In this document: in pieces, positions 1-5,915 of the stretch | How positions within the stretch are numbered: the stretch's first letter is position 1 | Layout: every line of letters starts with the position of its first letter | Origin: Brachyspira pilosicoli | Lineage (GTDB): Bacteria > Spirochaetota > Brachyspiria > Brachyspirales > Brachyspiraceae | Direction: 5' to 3' | NCBI RefSeq assembly: GCF_019402445.1 | Contig: NZ_SRZM01000098.1 | Coordinates: forward strand, 1 to 5,959 | DNA: 5,959 bases | Position numbers and translations under genes: made by a program | Notes under the pieces: model-generated | The model's database searches: none | What the model was told of the DNA's origin: nothing | The model's input: the letters and a program-made list of their open reading frames with translations, nothing else

Positions 1-60
1 CCGCCGCAAAAAGTTGCAAAAAGTGCAAATGTTTTAACCCCATATGCTAGAATATTATAA
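1..60 (+). CDS. possible C-terminal end of a gene that begins left of the window
   Basis: Frame 1 is open from the first base and ends at a TAA at 58-60, giving a 19-residue tail that ends in LTPYARIL. The stretch is richer in G and C than the bases that follow, which fits a coding end followed by AT-rich spacer. It is too short to assign to a family. The other two plus frames close at 36 and 48. A minus-strand ATG at 41-43 also opens a frame leaving the window, so the coding strand is uncertain. The tandem GCAAAAAGT units inside it could instead belong to a noncoding repeat. Confidence 0.3.
   Translation, partial: PPQKVAKSANVLTPYARIL
6..29. repeat. short tandem GCAAAAAGT repeat at the left edge
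   Basis: GCAAAAAGT occurs at 6-14 and again at 16-24, followed by a partial GCAAA at 25-29. On the minus strand this reads as TTTTTGC units, similar to the TTTTTGC stretch at the right edge (5944-5957). It may be the inner end of a dispersed element cut by the window, or part of a coding end. No function can be assigned. Confidence 0.4.
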
Positions 61-127
61 AGTATAAAATAGTTTTTTAGTTCTCGACAATTATAAATAA
101 TATATTCATAAAAATAAAAACGGATAA

Positions 128-151
128 AAATTATTTGTTTTGGTATAATTT
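128..151 (-). terminator. weak AT-only hairpin after the esterase gene
   Basis: AAATTAT (128-134) and ATAATTT (145-151) can form a 7-bp stem with a 10-base loop. It begins 7 bases past the esterase stop codon. Read on the minus strand it is followed by a T-rich tract (roughly 127-108). The stem has no G-C pairs, so it would be weak. It is listed only because its position and T tract suit the end of the minus-strand transcript. Confidence 0.22.
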
Positions 152-158
152 AAAAATA

Positions 159-1121
159 TTATAATCTGCTCAAAAAATCTAGCTTCTTTTCCATATGATA
201 ATTGTCTCCGCCTTCATGCCCATTAAAAGTATAAACTTCAATAGACTTCTCTCCTGCATAATTATTATAAGCAGCAAACACCGTTGAAGGTGGTACTATT
301 ATATCCATAAGACCAACAGAAAATAATGCTTTTGCTTTAGCCCTCTTAGCAAAAAATGCTCCGTCAAAATATGAAAGCGTATTAAAAACGATATTCTCTT
401 TATCTCTATTTGTTTTGCAATATCTCACTATTTCATTATAAGGCAAAGTATCTGTAATCGTAGAAGCCCTTTTATAATCGCATAAAAAAGGAACATCTGC
501 CATCATTGCATCTATTTTTATATTTGAAAGCTCACTTAATGCACATGCAGCTAATGCAATTCCTCCGCCTTGGCTAGAACCATTAATAACAATTTTCTCT
601 GTTGATGAATGTTCTTTCACTGCCTCTACTGCTTTTAGAGCATCTATAAAAACTCTTTTATAATAATAGTCATTTTTGTCTAATATGCCCTTTGTGAGAA
701 ATCCGTCAGCATGCACTCCATAGCCTTCAGGGTCAATAGTAGAAGCACCATTGCCATCTTCAGCCCCCTGCCCCCTAGTCTCCATCACAAATACACTATA
801 GCCTGCAGATGGAAAAACTATATGATTAATAGGCAAATCCTTACCGTTTCCATATCCTAAATATTTAATTATACAAGTTAATTTATCAGTATTTTTTGGT
901 GCTATATACCAGCCATTTATAGTATGCTTTTTGTAACCCAAAAAACTCACTTCATAAACATCAAAAAATTTTAAATGTGTTTGTATTAAATTATATTTTG
1001 CTTCTGGTTTATGATTATTTTCTTTTATGTTATTAAGCCAAAAACTATCAAAATCGCTTGGTTCTAAGGAGCTTCCTTTATATTGATAAAGTTCATCTAT
1101 AGATAAATCAAAAAAAGCCAT
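159..1121 (-). CDS. CE7 family acetylxylan esterase / cephalosporin-C deacetylase
   Basis: A 320-residue alpha/beta-hydrolase of carbohydrate esterase family 7, which removes acetyl groups from small acetylated xylo-oligosaccharides and from cephalosporin C. The family hallmarks are present in order: RGQG at 116-119, GSSQGG at 181-186 with nucleophile Ser183, Asp273 in GLMD just before PPST, and His302 in GHEGG. Tyr90 in YLGY and Gln184 match the family's oxyanion-hole positions. The insertion at about 126-150 corresponds to the loop that helps CE7 enzymes form hexamers. Length agrees with Bacillus and Thermotoga members (about 318-325). There is no signal peptide, so it should act in the cytoplasm on imported sugars. 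AGGA at 1129-1132, 7 bases before the ATG, supports the start. The gene begins 12 bases after the TPR gene ends and is probably co-transcribed with it. Family assignment is secure; the natural substrate is inferred. Confidence 0.95.
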   Translation of the reverse strand: MAFFDLSIDELYQYKGSSLEPSDFDSFWLNNIKENNHKPEAKYNLIQTHLKFFDVYEVSFLGYKKHTINGWYIAPKNTDKLTCIIKYLGYGNGKDLPINHIVFPSAGYSVFVMETRGQGAEDGNGASTIDPEGYGVHADGFLTKGILDKNDYYYKRVFIDALKAVEAVKEHSSTEKIVINGSSQGGGIALAACALSELSNIKIDAMMADVPFLCDYKRASTITDTLPYNEIVRYCKTNRDKENIVFNTLSYFDGAFFAKRAKAKALFSVGLMDIIVPPSTVFAAYNNYAGEKSIEVYTFNGHEGGDNYHMEKKLDFLSRL

Positions 1122-1133
1122 TATTATTTCCTA

Positions 1134-1928
1134 TTAATATATTTTTCTAGGTATTTTTACATTTTTAAGCTGTTCTAATCTGTTTATAATAATCTTGTCA
1201 ACTTCAAAATTGGAAGGCTCTTCATTTTCAAAACTGTATCCGCTAGCAAGCATGAGAGTTTCTTTCTCTTGTACATAATTACGCATTTTTCTATATATTA
1301 TAGATATTCTAAATAAAGATAATTTTTGTCTATATCCGTTTAAATATGATTGTCTATAATAATCAATTGCTGATGTTCTTCTGTTTCTTGCATCATAATG
1401 CTCTGCCAATTTGAAATATATTCTTCCCTTCTCCATTTTATTATAGCTTCTCTCAGCCATATTAATAATCTCTTGTTCTGTTTGAGAATAATTAGTTTGG
1501 TCTATAAGCTTTTCATATATATCAAGCAAATTAAAATAAGCATCATATTTATAAGAAGGTATAGTTAAATTGTTGGCATATTGTATAGATTTTTTATATT
1601 CTTCTACAGCCAAGCGATATGTAGCAATTCCTCCCTGCTCTGAAGGTTTACCAGCTTCACTTTCATATATCATACCTAATAAATAATGAGCATCAGCATT
1701 TTCAGGATAATATAATAAAGTTTTGTTCATAATAAATAAAGCATAAGAACTATTACCATCATTGATAGCCCTTTTAGCCTCACCTATATAAACCCAAGCA
1801 GGCTGCAATTTTCCGTCAAAAGATGACATAAAAAAGTTAGTATCTATTCTTAAAGTTGTAATAGCTGTATTTGTTTGAGAATATAAAGATAAACAAAAAA
1901 ATAAAAATATAAATAAAAAATGTTTCAT
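1134..1928 (-). CDS. secreted TPR-repeat protein
   Basis: A 264-residue protein with an N-terminal signal peptide: Lys2, a hydrophobic core at about 4-15, and a plausible signal peptidase I site near SLYS-QT (residue 17). Cys12 lies inside the hydrophobic core after two phenylalanines and does not form a good lipobox, so a lipoprotein is less likely. The mature part is mostly amphipathic helix. Residues about 47-90 resemble a tetratricopeptide unit (PENADAHYLLGMIYE), 101-140 a second, and 166-230 two more (GRIYFKLAEHYDARNRRTSA and the segment after it). TPR arrays bind protein partners; the partner is unknown. It should lie in the periplasm or at the outer membrane. No good Shine-Dalgarno is visible before the ATG, but the signal peptide makes this start convincing. 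It sits 84 bases after map and 12 before the esterase gene. Confidence 0.8.
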   Translation of the reverse strand: MKHFLFIFLFFCLSLYSQTNTAITTLRIDTNFFMSSFDGKLQPAWVYIGEAKRAINDGNSSYALFIMNKTLLYYPENADAHYLLGMIYESEAGKPSEQGGIATYRLAVEEYKKSIQYANNLTIPSYKYDAYFNLLDIYEKLIDQTNYSQTEQEIINMAERSYNKMEKGRIYFKLAEHYDARNRRTSAIDYYRQSYLNGYRQKLSLFRISIIYRKMRNYVQEKETLMLASGYSFENEEPSNFEVDKIIINRLEQLKNVKIPRKIY

Positions 1929-2012
1929 GGTATATTACACTGCAAATAATAGTTTTTTATAAATTCTTATTATTAACTATCGGTATAATAAAACTTTATC
2001 TTATATATTTTT

Positions 2013-2807
2013 TTAACTATTCATATATTTGTTAACTATCTCATCATCTTCTAAAGCAGTAAGTATCTCAACACCATCTTCTTTAACAGCAACAGTATGT
2101 TCATAATGAGCAGATAAAGAGCCGTCTCTTGTAACAACAGTCCAATCATCATCTTCAATATATATAGCATGATGTCCCATATTAACCATAGGCTCTATTG
2201 CTATTACCATATTGGTTTTAAGCACAGGACCAAAACCTTTTTTACCTCTATTAGGCACAGCAGGCTCTTCATGCAAATTAGCTCCAACACCATGACCGTT
2301 AAACTCTCTCACCAAAGAATAACCAGCATCTTCTGCAGTTTTCTGTATGGCATAAGAAACATCTCCCAAATGAACACCATCTCTTATCTGTTTTATTCCA
2401 TTAAAAAATGATTCCATTGTTGTGTCTACAAGCCTTGAAGCTTCTGCTGATACATTGCCAACCTTAAAAGTGAATGCCCTATCTGAATGATAACCCTTAT
2501 AATAAACGCCTATATCAAGACCTATTATATCACCGTCTTTTAATACTCTTTTTTTGCTTGGTATTCCATGTATTATTTCATCATTTATAGAAGCACATAT
2601 TGAAGCAGGAAAAGGAGGATTGCCATAGCCCTTAAAAGAAGGCTTTGCATTTTGCTTTCTTATATAATCATAAACAAATTTATCAAGCTCTTTTGTAGAT
2701 ATGCCAGGCTCAACAAGTTTAGAAACTTCTTTAAACACATTTGCTAATATATGTCCGCTTTCACGCATCAAATTTATTTCTGATTGTGTCTTTATTTTAA
2801 TAGCCAT
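2013..2807 (-). CDS. map: type I methionine aminopeptidase
   Basis: Removes the initiator methionine from nascent proteins in the cytoplasm. The protein is 264 residues, the same length as the E. coli enzyme, and every active-site residue is present with a one-residue offset. The metal ligands are Asp98 (GLDIG), Asp109 (HSDR), His172 (GHGVG), Glu205 (AIEPM) and Glu236 (HYEHT). His80 (IIHG) and His179 (NLHEEP) match the catalytic and substrate-contact histidines. There is no N-terminal zinc-finger or SH3-binding extension, so this is the plain bacterial type Ia form. The start is supported by GGAAAG at 2816-2821, 8 bases before the ATG. It follows the bactofilin gene by 22 bases and is probably transcribed from the same promoter. 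In many bacteria map sits among ribosomal genes or with adk and secY; here it does not. Confidence 0.98.
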   Translation of the reverse strand: MAIKIKTQSEINLMRESGHILANVFKEVSKLVEPGISTKELDKFVYDYIRKQNAKPSFKGYGNPPFPASICASINDEIIHGIPSKKRVLKDGDIIGLDIGVYYKGYHSDRAFTFKVGNVSAEASRLVDTTMESFFNGIKQIRDGVHLGDVSYAIQKTAEDAGYSLVREFNGHGVGANLHEEPAVPNRGKKGFGPVLKTNMVIAIEPMVNMGHHAIYIEDDDWTVVTRDGSLSAHYEHTVAVKEDGVEILTALEDDEIVNKYMNS

Positions 2808-2829
2808 TTTTAATGCTTTCCTTTATTTA

Positions 2830-3267
2830 TCAATTTGATTGATTCTCTGTATTATTTGTATTTTCAAAAGTATTTTCTGCCTCAACTTTATCGCTAAAAG
2901 AATCTTCTACTATTTTTGTAATGTTCTTTTTTTGTCCGCCTGTAATAGTCATCTCTCCCTGTATAACAGCACCCTCGCCAACATCTATTTTAGGAGCTTC
3001 TATATTTCCTAAAACTCTTCCTGTTTCTATTAATACTACTTCATTTGAAGCTGATATATTACCAATTAAAGTACCTGCTATTGTTATGCTATCTGTAATA
3101 ATAGTGCTTGTCTTTACTTTACCATTAGTACCTATTATTAAATGCCCGTCTATTTTTAAATCTCCCTCAAATTTACCATCTATTTGAAAAGAGCCTTTTA
3201 CTATATAAGTTCCTTTGAAATATGAACCTTCACCTATTATACTATTAATCATCTCTCTTTTTGACAT
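2830..3267 (-). CDS. bactofilin family cytoskeletal protein
   Basis: A 145-residue bactofilin (DUF583/CcmA-like). Bactofilins polymerise without nucleotide into filaments that position envelope and cell-wall factors. Residues about 8-110 carry the usual right-handed beta-helix pattern: short strands separated by Gly turns, as in GSFQIDGKFEGDLKIDG near 25-41, GNISAS, GRVLGNIEAPKIDVGEGAVIQG and GEMTITGG. The tail from about 111 is Lys/Glu/Asn-rich and probably disordered. No transmembrane segment is seen. The start was chosen at the ATG at 3265-3267 because GGAG (3278-3281) lies 10 bases upstream. An in-frame GTG at 3274-3276 would add three residues but lies one base from that GGAG, too close to use. 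A near-consensus promoter lies just upstream. It heads the minus-strand group, 22 bases before map. A role in spirochaete shape or periplasmic flagella is possible but inferred. Confidence 0.92.
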   Translation of the reverse strand: MSKREMINSIIGEGSYFKGTYIVKGSFQIDGKFEGDLKIDGHLIIGTNGKVKTSTIITDSITIAGTLIGNISASNEVVLIETGRVLGNIEAPKIDVGEGAVIQGEMTITGGQKKNITKIVEDSFSDKVEAENTFENTNNTENQSN

Positions 3268-3277
3268 AATAATCACA

Positions 3278-3281
3278 CTCC
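3278..3281 (-). promoter_or_regulatory. ribosome binding site that decides the bactofilin start
   Basis: GGAG on the minus strand lies 10 bases before the ATG at 3267 and one base before an in-frame GTG at 3276. The spacing selects the ATG. Confidence 0.7.
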
Positions 3282-3300
3282 AAATTTATACTTCATTTTG

Positions 3301-3329
3301 ATTTTATAAGTATAAAACTAAAATGTCAA
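3301..3329 (-). promoter_or_regulatory. sigma70-type promoter for bactofilin-map
   Basis: On the minus strand there is a perfect -35 TTGACA (3324-3329), a 17-base spacer and -10 TAAAAT (3301-3306), five of six to consensus. Transcription should start near 3294, giving a leader of about 27 bases that includes the GGAG. It is one of the two best promoter matches found by eye in the window, and it faces away from the LiaF-like group. Confidence 0.8.
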
Positions 3330-3388
3330 GTTTATATATACTTATCAATAATAACTTTAACCAGTTTATACTAAAATAATTAAATTTT

Positions 3389-3417
3389 TTGAGTATATAA
3401 ATAACTTGATTTTTAAT
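3389..3417 (+). promoter_or_regulatory. candidate promoter for the LiaF-like gene
   Basis: TTGAGT (3389-3394), a 17-base spacer and TTTAAT (3412-3417) give four of six and five of six matches to sigma70 boxes. The predicted start near 3424 leaves a leader of about 40 bases to the ATG at 3465. The region is so AT-rich that other pairings, such as TTGATT at 3406-3411 with TATTAT further on, cannot be excluded. Confidence 0.33.
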
Positions 3418-3464
3418 GAATATTGTTTAATATTATTGAATACAAATTGATTAAAAGGCTTATT

Positions 3465-4139
3465 ATGAAATTTATTTTTTCAAGAACTATAATAGGAATT
3501 TTAGTTTTAATTATTGGGGCATATATTTTGCTTCAATATGTGTTTCATATATATATACCAGCATTAGCATACGTACCTGTATTTACAATAATAGTATCTA
3601 TATTAATTATAGTATGGGGCATAGCAATAATACTTGGAAGAGGTTTTTACGCATCAAAAATTATAATAGCTCTCACTATAATTACTACAGGACTTTATAT
3701 TTTAATAAGATATGCTCTCAATATAAATATGCCTTTTATATTATATACTCCTATATTTAGAATGATTATAGGAATGATTATTATATTTCTTGGAATATAT
3801 ATTATAGTAGGTGTTTATTATGTTGGAGATAAATTGCCGAAACAAAAAACAGAAGATTATAATATCAATTTCAAAAGCTCTACAATAGATTTATCAAACA
3901 TACAAATTGACAGAAATAAAAATGTTAATGTTAATTGTGCCTTTGCTGATACTGTTGTTTTAATCAATCAAAATTTACAAATACATATAAAAGCTTCTAG
4001 TGCATTCGGCAGTATTTCAATACCTACTGGGGACAGTGTAAGTTTTGGGGAAATGAACTTTGTTATGGGTACTTCTGACAAAATACTTTATTTGAATGTT
4101 AATGCCGCTTTTGCTCAGATTAGAGTATTATATGTTTGA
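3465..4139 (+). CDS. LiaF-like four-helix membrane protein
   Basis: A 224-residue protein with four predicted membrane helices (about 7-26, 38-58, 64-84, 96-119). Positive residues on the N-terminus, the 59-65 loop and the 121-128 tail place both ends in the cytoplasm. The membrane half resembles the LiaI/LiaF-type transmembrane region and consists of two copies of one hairpin: residues 18-58 and 76-116 align without gaps with 18 of 41 identities. The soluble part (about 136-224) resembles the LiaF C-terminal beta domain, with three AF-containing strand motifs at about 159, 180 and 215. LiaF proteins restrain envelope-stress two-component systems in Firmicutes; no kinase or regulator lies beside it here, so that role is not shown. 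The ATG at 3465 is chosen because AAAAGG (3453-3458) sits 6 bases upstream. An in-frame TTG at 3423 would add 14 residues without a clear ribosome site. Confidence 0.72.
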   Translation: MKFIFSRTIIGILVLIIGAYILLQYVFHIYIPALAYVPVFTIIVSILIIVWGIAIILGRGFYASKIIIALTIITTGLYILIRYALNINMPFILYTPIFRMIIGMIIIFLGIYIIVGVYYVGDKLPKQKTEDYNINFKSSTIDLSNIQIDRNKNVNVNCAFADTVVLINQNLQIHIKASSAFGSISIPTGDSVSFGEMNFVMGTSDKILYLNVNAAFAQIRVLYV

Positions 4140-4147
4140 TTTTTTAT

Positions 4148-4151
4148 GAGG
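4148..4151 (+). promoter_or_regulatory. ribosome binding site that decides the rsmD start
   Basis: GAGG is followed by 8 bases and then the TTG at 4160. No comparable site precedes the longer in-frame start at 4136. This placement makes the protein begin MHIISG, close to the MRIISG start common in RsmD proteins. Confidence 0.65.
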
Positions 4152-4159
4152 ATACAAAA

Positions 4160-4696
4160 TTGCATATAATATCTGGATACAAAAAAAATAAAAAAATCAT
4201 TACACCAAAGAGAGATTTTAGACCTACTCAAGGAAAGGTAAGAGAGGCTTTATTTAATATAATAGATGCTAATGATAAAACTTTTTTAGACCTTTGTGCT
4301 GGAAGCGGTGCTGTGGGTTTTGAGGCTTTAAGCAGGGGGGCTAAGTTTGCAGCCTTTATAGAAATAGACAGAGAGGCTGTTAAAACAATATTTACAAATG
4401 CAAAAAATATATTTGAAGAAAATCAATACAAAATAAAAAGAGTATCAGCAGATGACTATGTTAAAAGAACAAATGATACTTTTGATATAATATTCTTTGA
4501 CCCGCCTTATCATTCAAAAATTTATTATGAAGTATTTTTAAATATATTTGAAAGAAAATTATTAAATGATAATGGATATTTATTTGTTGAGATGGGGCTT
4601 GAATACTATAAAAGCTTTTTAGAGAAAATAAAAGAATACAACTATGAAATAAAAACTTATGGTGAGAGCGTTTTAATAATTTTTAGAAATATGTAA
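4160..4696 (+). CDS. rsmD: 16S rRNA (guanine966-N2)-methyltransferase RsmD
   Basis: An S-adenosylmethionine-dependent methyltransferase that modifies G966 of 16S rRNA in the cytoplasm (E. coli numbering). With the TTG start it has 178 residues, slightly below the usual 180-200. Family landmarks are the N-terminal IISG, RPTQGKVREALFNI at 21-34, the SAM-binding motif I DLCAGSGAVGFEALSRGA at 44-61, the acidic ribose-binding strand FIEIDREAV at 67-74, and the catalytic motif IV DPPY at 114-117. Cys46 stands where Phe or Tyr is common in motif I. The start is inferred from GAGG 8 bases upstream. A longer version from TTG at 4136 would overlap the previous stop by four bases. The gap from the LiaF-like gene is 20 bases, so the two are probably co-transcribed. 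The usual partners coaD or ftsY are not seen next to it. Confidence 0.93.
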   Translation: MHIISGYKKNKKIITPKRDFRPTQGKVREALFNIIDANDKTFLDLCAGSGAVGFEALSRGAKFAAFIEIDREAVKTIFTNAKNIFEENQYKIKRVSADDYVKRTNDTFDIIFFDPPYHSKIYYEVFLNIFERKLLNDNGYLFVEMGLEYYKSFLEKIKEYNYEIKTYGESVLIIFRNM

Positions 4697-4711
4697 TTCA
4701 ATTTTTTAAGC

Positions 4712-4740
4712 TTTACAAATAAAATTATTTTGGTTATAAT
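4712..4740 (+). promoter_or_regulatory. strong sigma70-type promoter abutting the DUF3810 gene
   Basis: TTTACA (4712-4717), a 17-base spacer and a perfect TATAAT (4735-4740) are followed by six A residues and then the ATG at 4747. A start 6-7 bases beyond the -10 box falls on or beside the A of the ATG, so the transcript would have no leader, or almost none. Confidence 0.75.
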
Positions 4741-4746
4741 AAAAAA

Positions 4747-5835
4747 ATGAAAAACAAAATCACCTTTCTAATATGTATAATATTTATAGCCATTGTATTA
4801 AAACTTCTCACATTATCACCAAAGTTTGTAGAAAATTTTTATTCAAGAAAAGCTTATAAAGCTATATCTGGAAGTATTGGGAAAGTAACATCAAATTTTA
4901 GTTTTTCTATTGCTGAAATACTTTTATTTATTTTTATAATATTAATTCTTTTATTCTTTGTTTTCTCTATAAAAAAAATAATATTTGGACAAGAAAAGCT
5001 AAAATTAATATTTAACTTTTTATATGTAGTAGTGTGCATTGCAATTATTATATATATAGTTTTTATGTCTGTATGGGGATTAAATTATTATAGATTTCCT
5101 CTTATCAATAATTATCAAAATTACTTCTTTGAAAATAATAATATCACAGATGAAGAAGCATATAATAAACTCTATTCACTAGCAGAGCTATTAATAAAAG
5201 ATTTAAATGATTTGCAAACAAAAATGAAATATGAAACCTCAATCAATACAAATTATCAAGCTCTAAATAGAATGGTTGAAAGCGAATATAATAAAGTTTT
5301 TGAAGAGTTTCCATATTTAGAGATGTATTATTCAAGAACAAAACCAATAAAAATATCAAAACTTTTTTTAAGACTTCAAATAACAGGAATATACTCCCCA
5401 TTTACTTCAGAGGCAAATGTTAATACACTTATACCATACACATCTATGCCTTATACTATAGCTCATGAAATGGCTCATAAAATAGGTATAGCCTACGAAG
5501 ATGAAGCTAATTTTATTGCGTATCTTGCATGCTCAAAACATAGTGATTTGTTTATACAATATTCAGGAGCATTTGAGGCACTTTTATATGTGTTATCCGA
5601 ACTTAAAAGAGATGAAAATTATGCTATGCTTATTTCAAACCTCAACGAAAAAACAAAAGAAGAGATAAGATACAATTATGACTTTTGGAATCAATACAGA
5701 GGTCAACTCTCTAATATAAGCCATAAAGTAAATGACACATATTTAAAAGCGAATAATCAAATACACGGCATAAAGAGTTATTCAAGAGTAGTAAAACTTT
5801 TAATCTATTACAATATGAGCAAAGGTCTTATATAA
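4747..5835 (+). CDS. DUF3810 family membrane zinc metallopeptidase
   Basis: A 362-residue protein matching DUF3810. Three predicted membrane helices lie at about 5-21, 54-75 and 89-111. The Lys-rich loop after helix two (SIKK, EKLK) suggests it is cytoplasmic, which puts the large C-terminal domain outside the membrane. That domain carries HEMAH at 240-244, the HExxH zinc signature. Glu253 in EDEANF is the likely third ligand, nine residues after the second His. WGLNYYR (110-116) and GIYSPFTSEANVN (214-226) are further family-like segments. Substrates are not established; an envelope or signalling peptidase is plausible. No Shine-Dalgarno precedes the ATG, but a strong promoter ends six bases before it, so translation may be leaderless. 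It lies 50 bases after rsmD and can be expressed on its own. Family call is confident; peptidase activity is inferred from the motif. Confidence 0.88.
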   Translation: MKNKITFLICIIFIAIVLKLLTLSPKFVENFYSRKAYKAISGSIGKVTSNFSFSIAEILLFIFIILILLFFVFSIKKIIFGQEKLKLIFNFLYVVVCIAIIIYIVFMSVWGLNYYRFPLINNYQNYFFENNNITDEEAYNKLYSLAELLIKDLNDLQTKMKYETSINTNYQALNRMVESEYNKVFEEFPYLEMYYSRTKPIKISKLFLRLQITGIYSPFTSEANVNTLIPYTSMPYTIAHEMAHKIGIAYEDEANFIAYLACSKHSDLFIQYSGAFEALLYVLSELKRDENYAMLISNLNEKTKEEIRYNYDFWNQYRGQLSNISHKVNDTYLKANNQIHGIKSYSRVVKLLIYYNMSKGLI

Positions 5836-5836
5836 C

Positions 5837-5915
5837 TACTCGCTGTATGGGCTTGCCGCACGTTAATATTATGCTTTAATTATAACTTATTAGGCGTGCG
5901 GGGGAGTGCTTTTTT
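5837..5915 (+). terminator. GC-rich imperfect hairpin plus T run after the DUF3810 gene
   Basis: CCGCACG (5856-5862) pairs perfectly with CGTGCGG (5895-5901). Inside it TAATA (5864-5868) pairs with TATTA (5888-5892) and TTAT (5869-5872) with ATAA (5882-5885), leaving a 9-base loop. Outside it TACTC (5837-5841) can pair with GAGTG (5904-5908) if one G-T pair is allowed. Six T residues follow at 5910-5915. Position and T run fit transcription termination of the DUF3810 gene. The length, the bulges and the 8-base distance from the main stem to the T run are unlike a textbook intrinsic terminator, so it may instead be a dispersed palindromic element that also terminates. Confidence 0.5.

Noticed and set aside
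142..149. GGTATAAT on the plus strand as a promoter -10 box (also at 1982-1989)
   Set aside because: Neither has an acceptable -35 box 16-18 bases upstream. Both would drive antisense transcription into minus-strand genes, and such motifs are expected in this composition.
1890..1895. Cys12 of the TPR protein as a lipoprotein attachment site
   Set aside because: The residues before it are LFF inside the hydrophobic core. A lipobox needs a small residue directly before the cysteine, so signal peptidase I cleavage is more likely.
1932..1937. TAATAT just before the TPR gene as a -10 box for a second leaderless gene
   Set aside because: Only three bases separate it from the ATG, so the transcript would start inside the coding sequence. 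No matching -35 was seen.
1949..1980. AT-only hairpin (ATAGTT/AACTAT with inner ATAA/TTAT) between map and the TPR gene as a terminator
   Set aside because: It has only two G-C pairs, large internal loops and no adjacent T run on the minus strand, so it is too weak to call in such AT-rich sequence.
2169..2411. 80-codon plus-strand open frame inside map
   Set aside because: It lies wholly antisense to a methionine aminopeptidase with every catalytic residue intact, and its product has no recognisable features.
2921..3187. 88-codon plus-strand open frame inside the bactofilin gene
   Set aside because: It is antisense to the bactofilin beta-helix. Its repeated hydrophobic and proline pattern simply mirrors the regular repeat on the other strand.
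4854..5039. 61-codon minus-strand open frame inside the DUF3810 gene
   Set aside because: It is antisense to the membrane-helix region, with no convincing ribosome site or homology.
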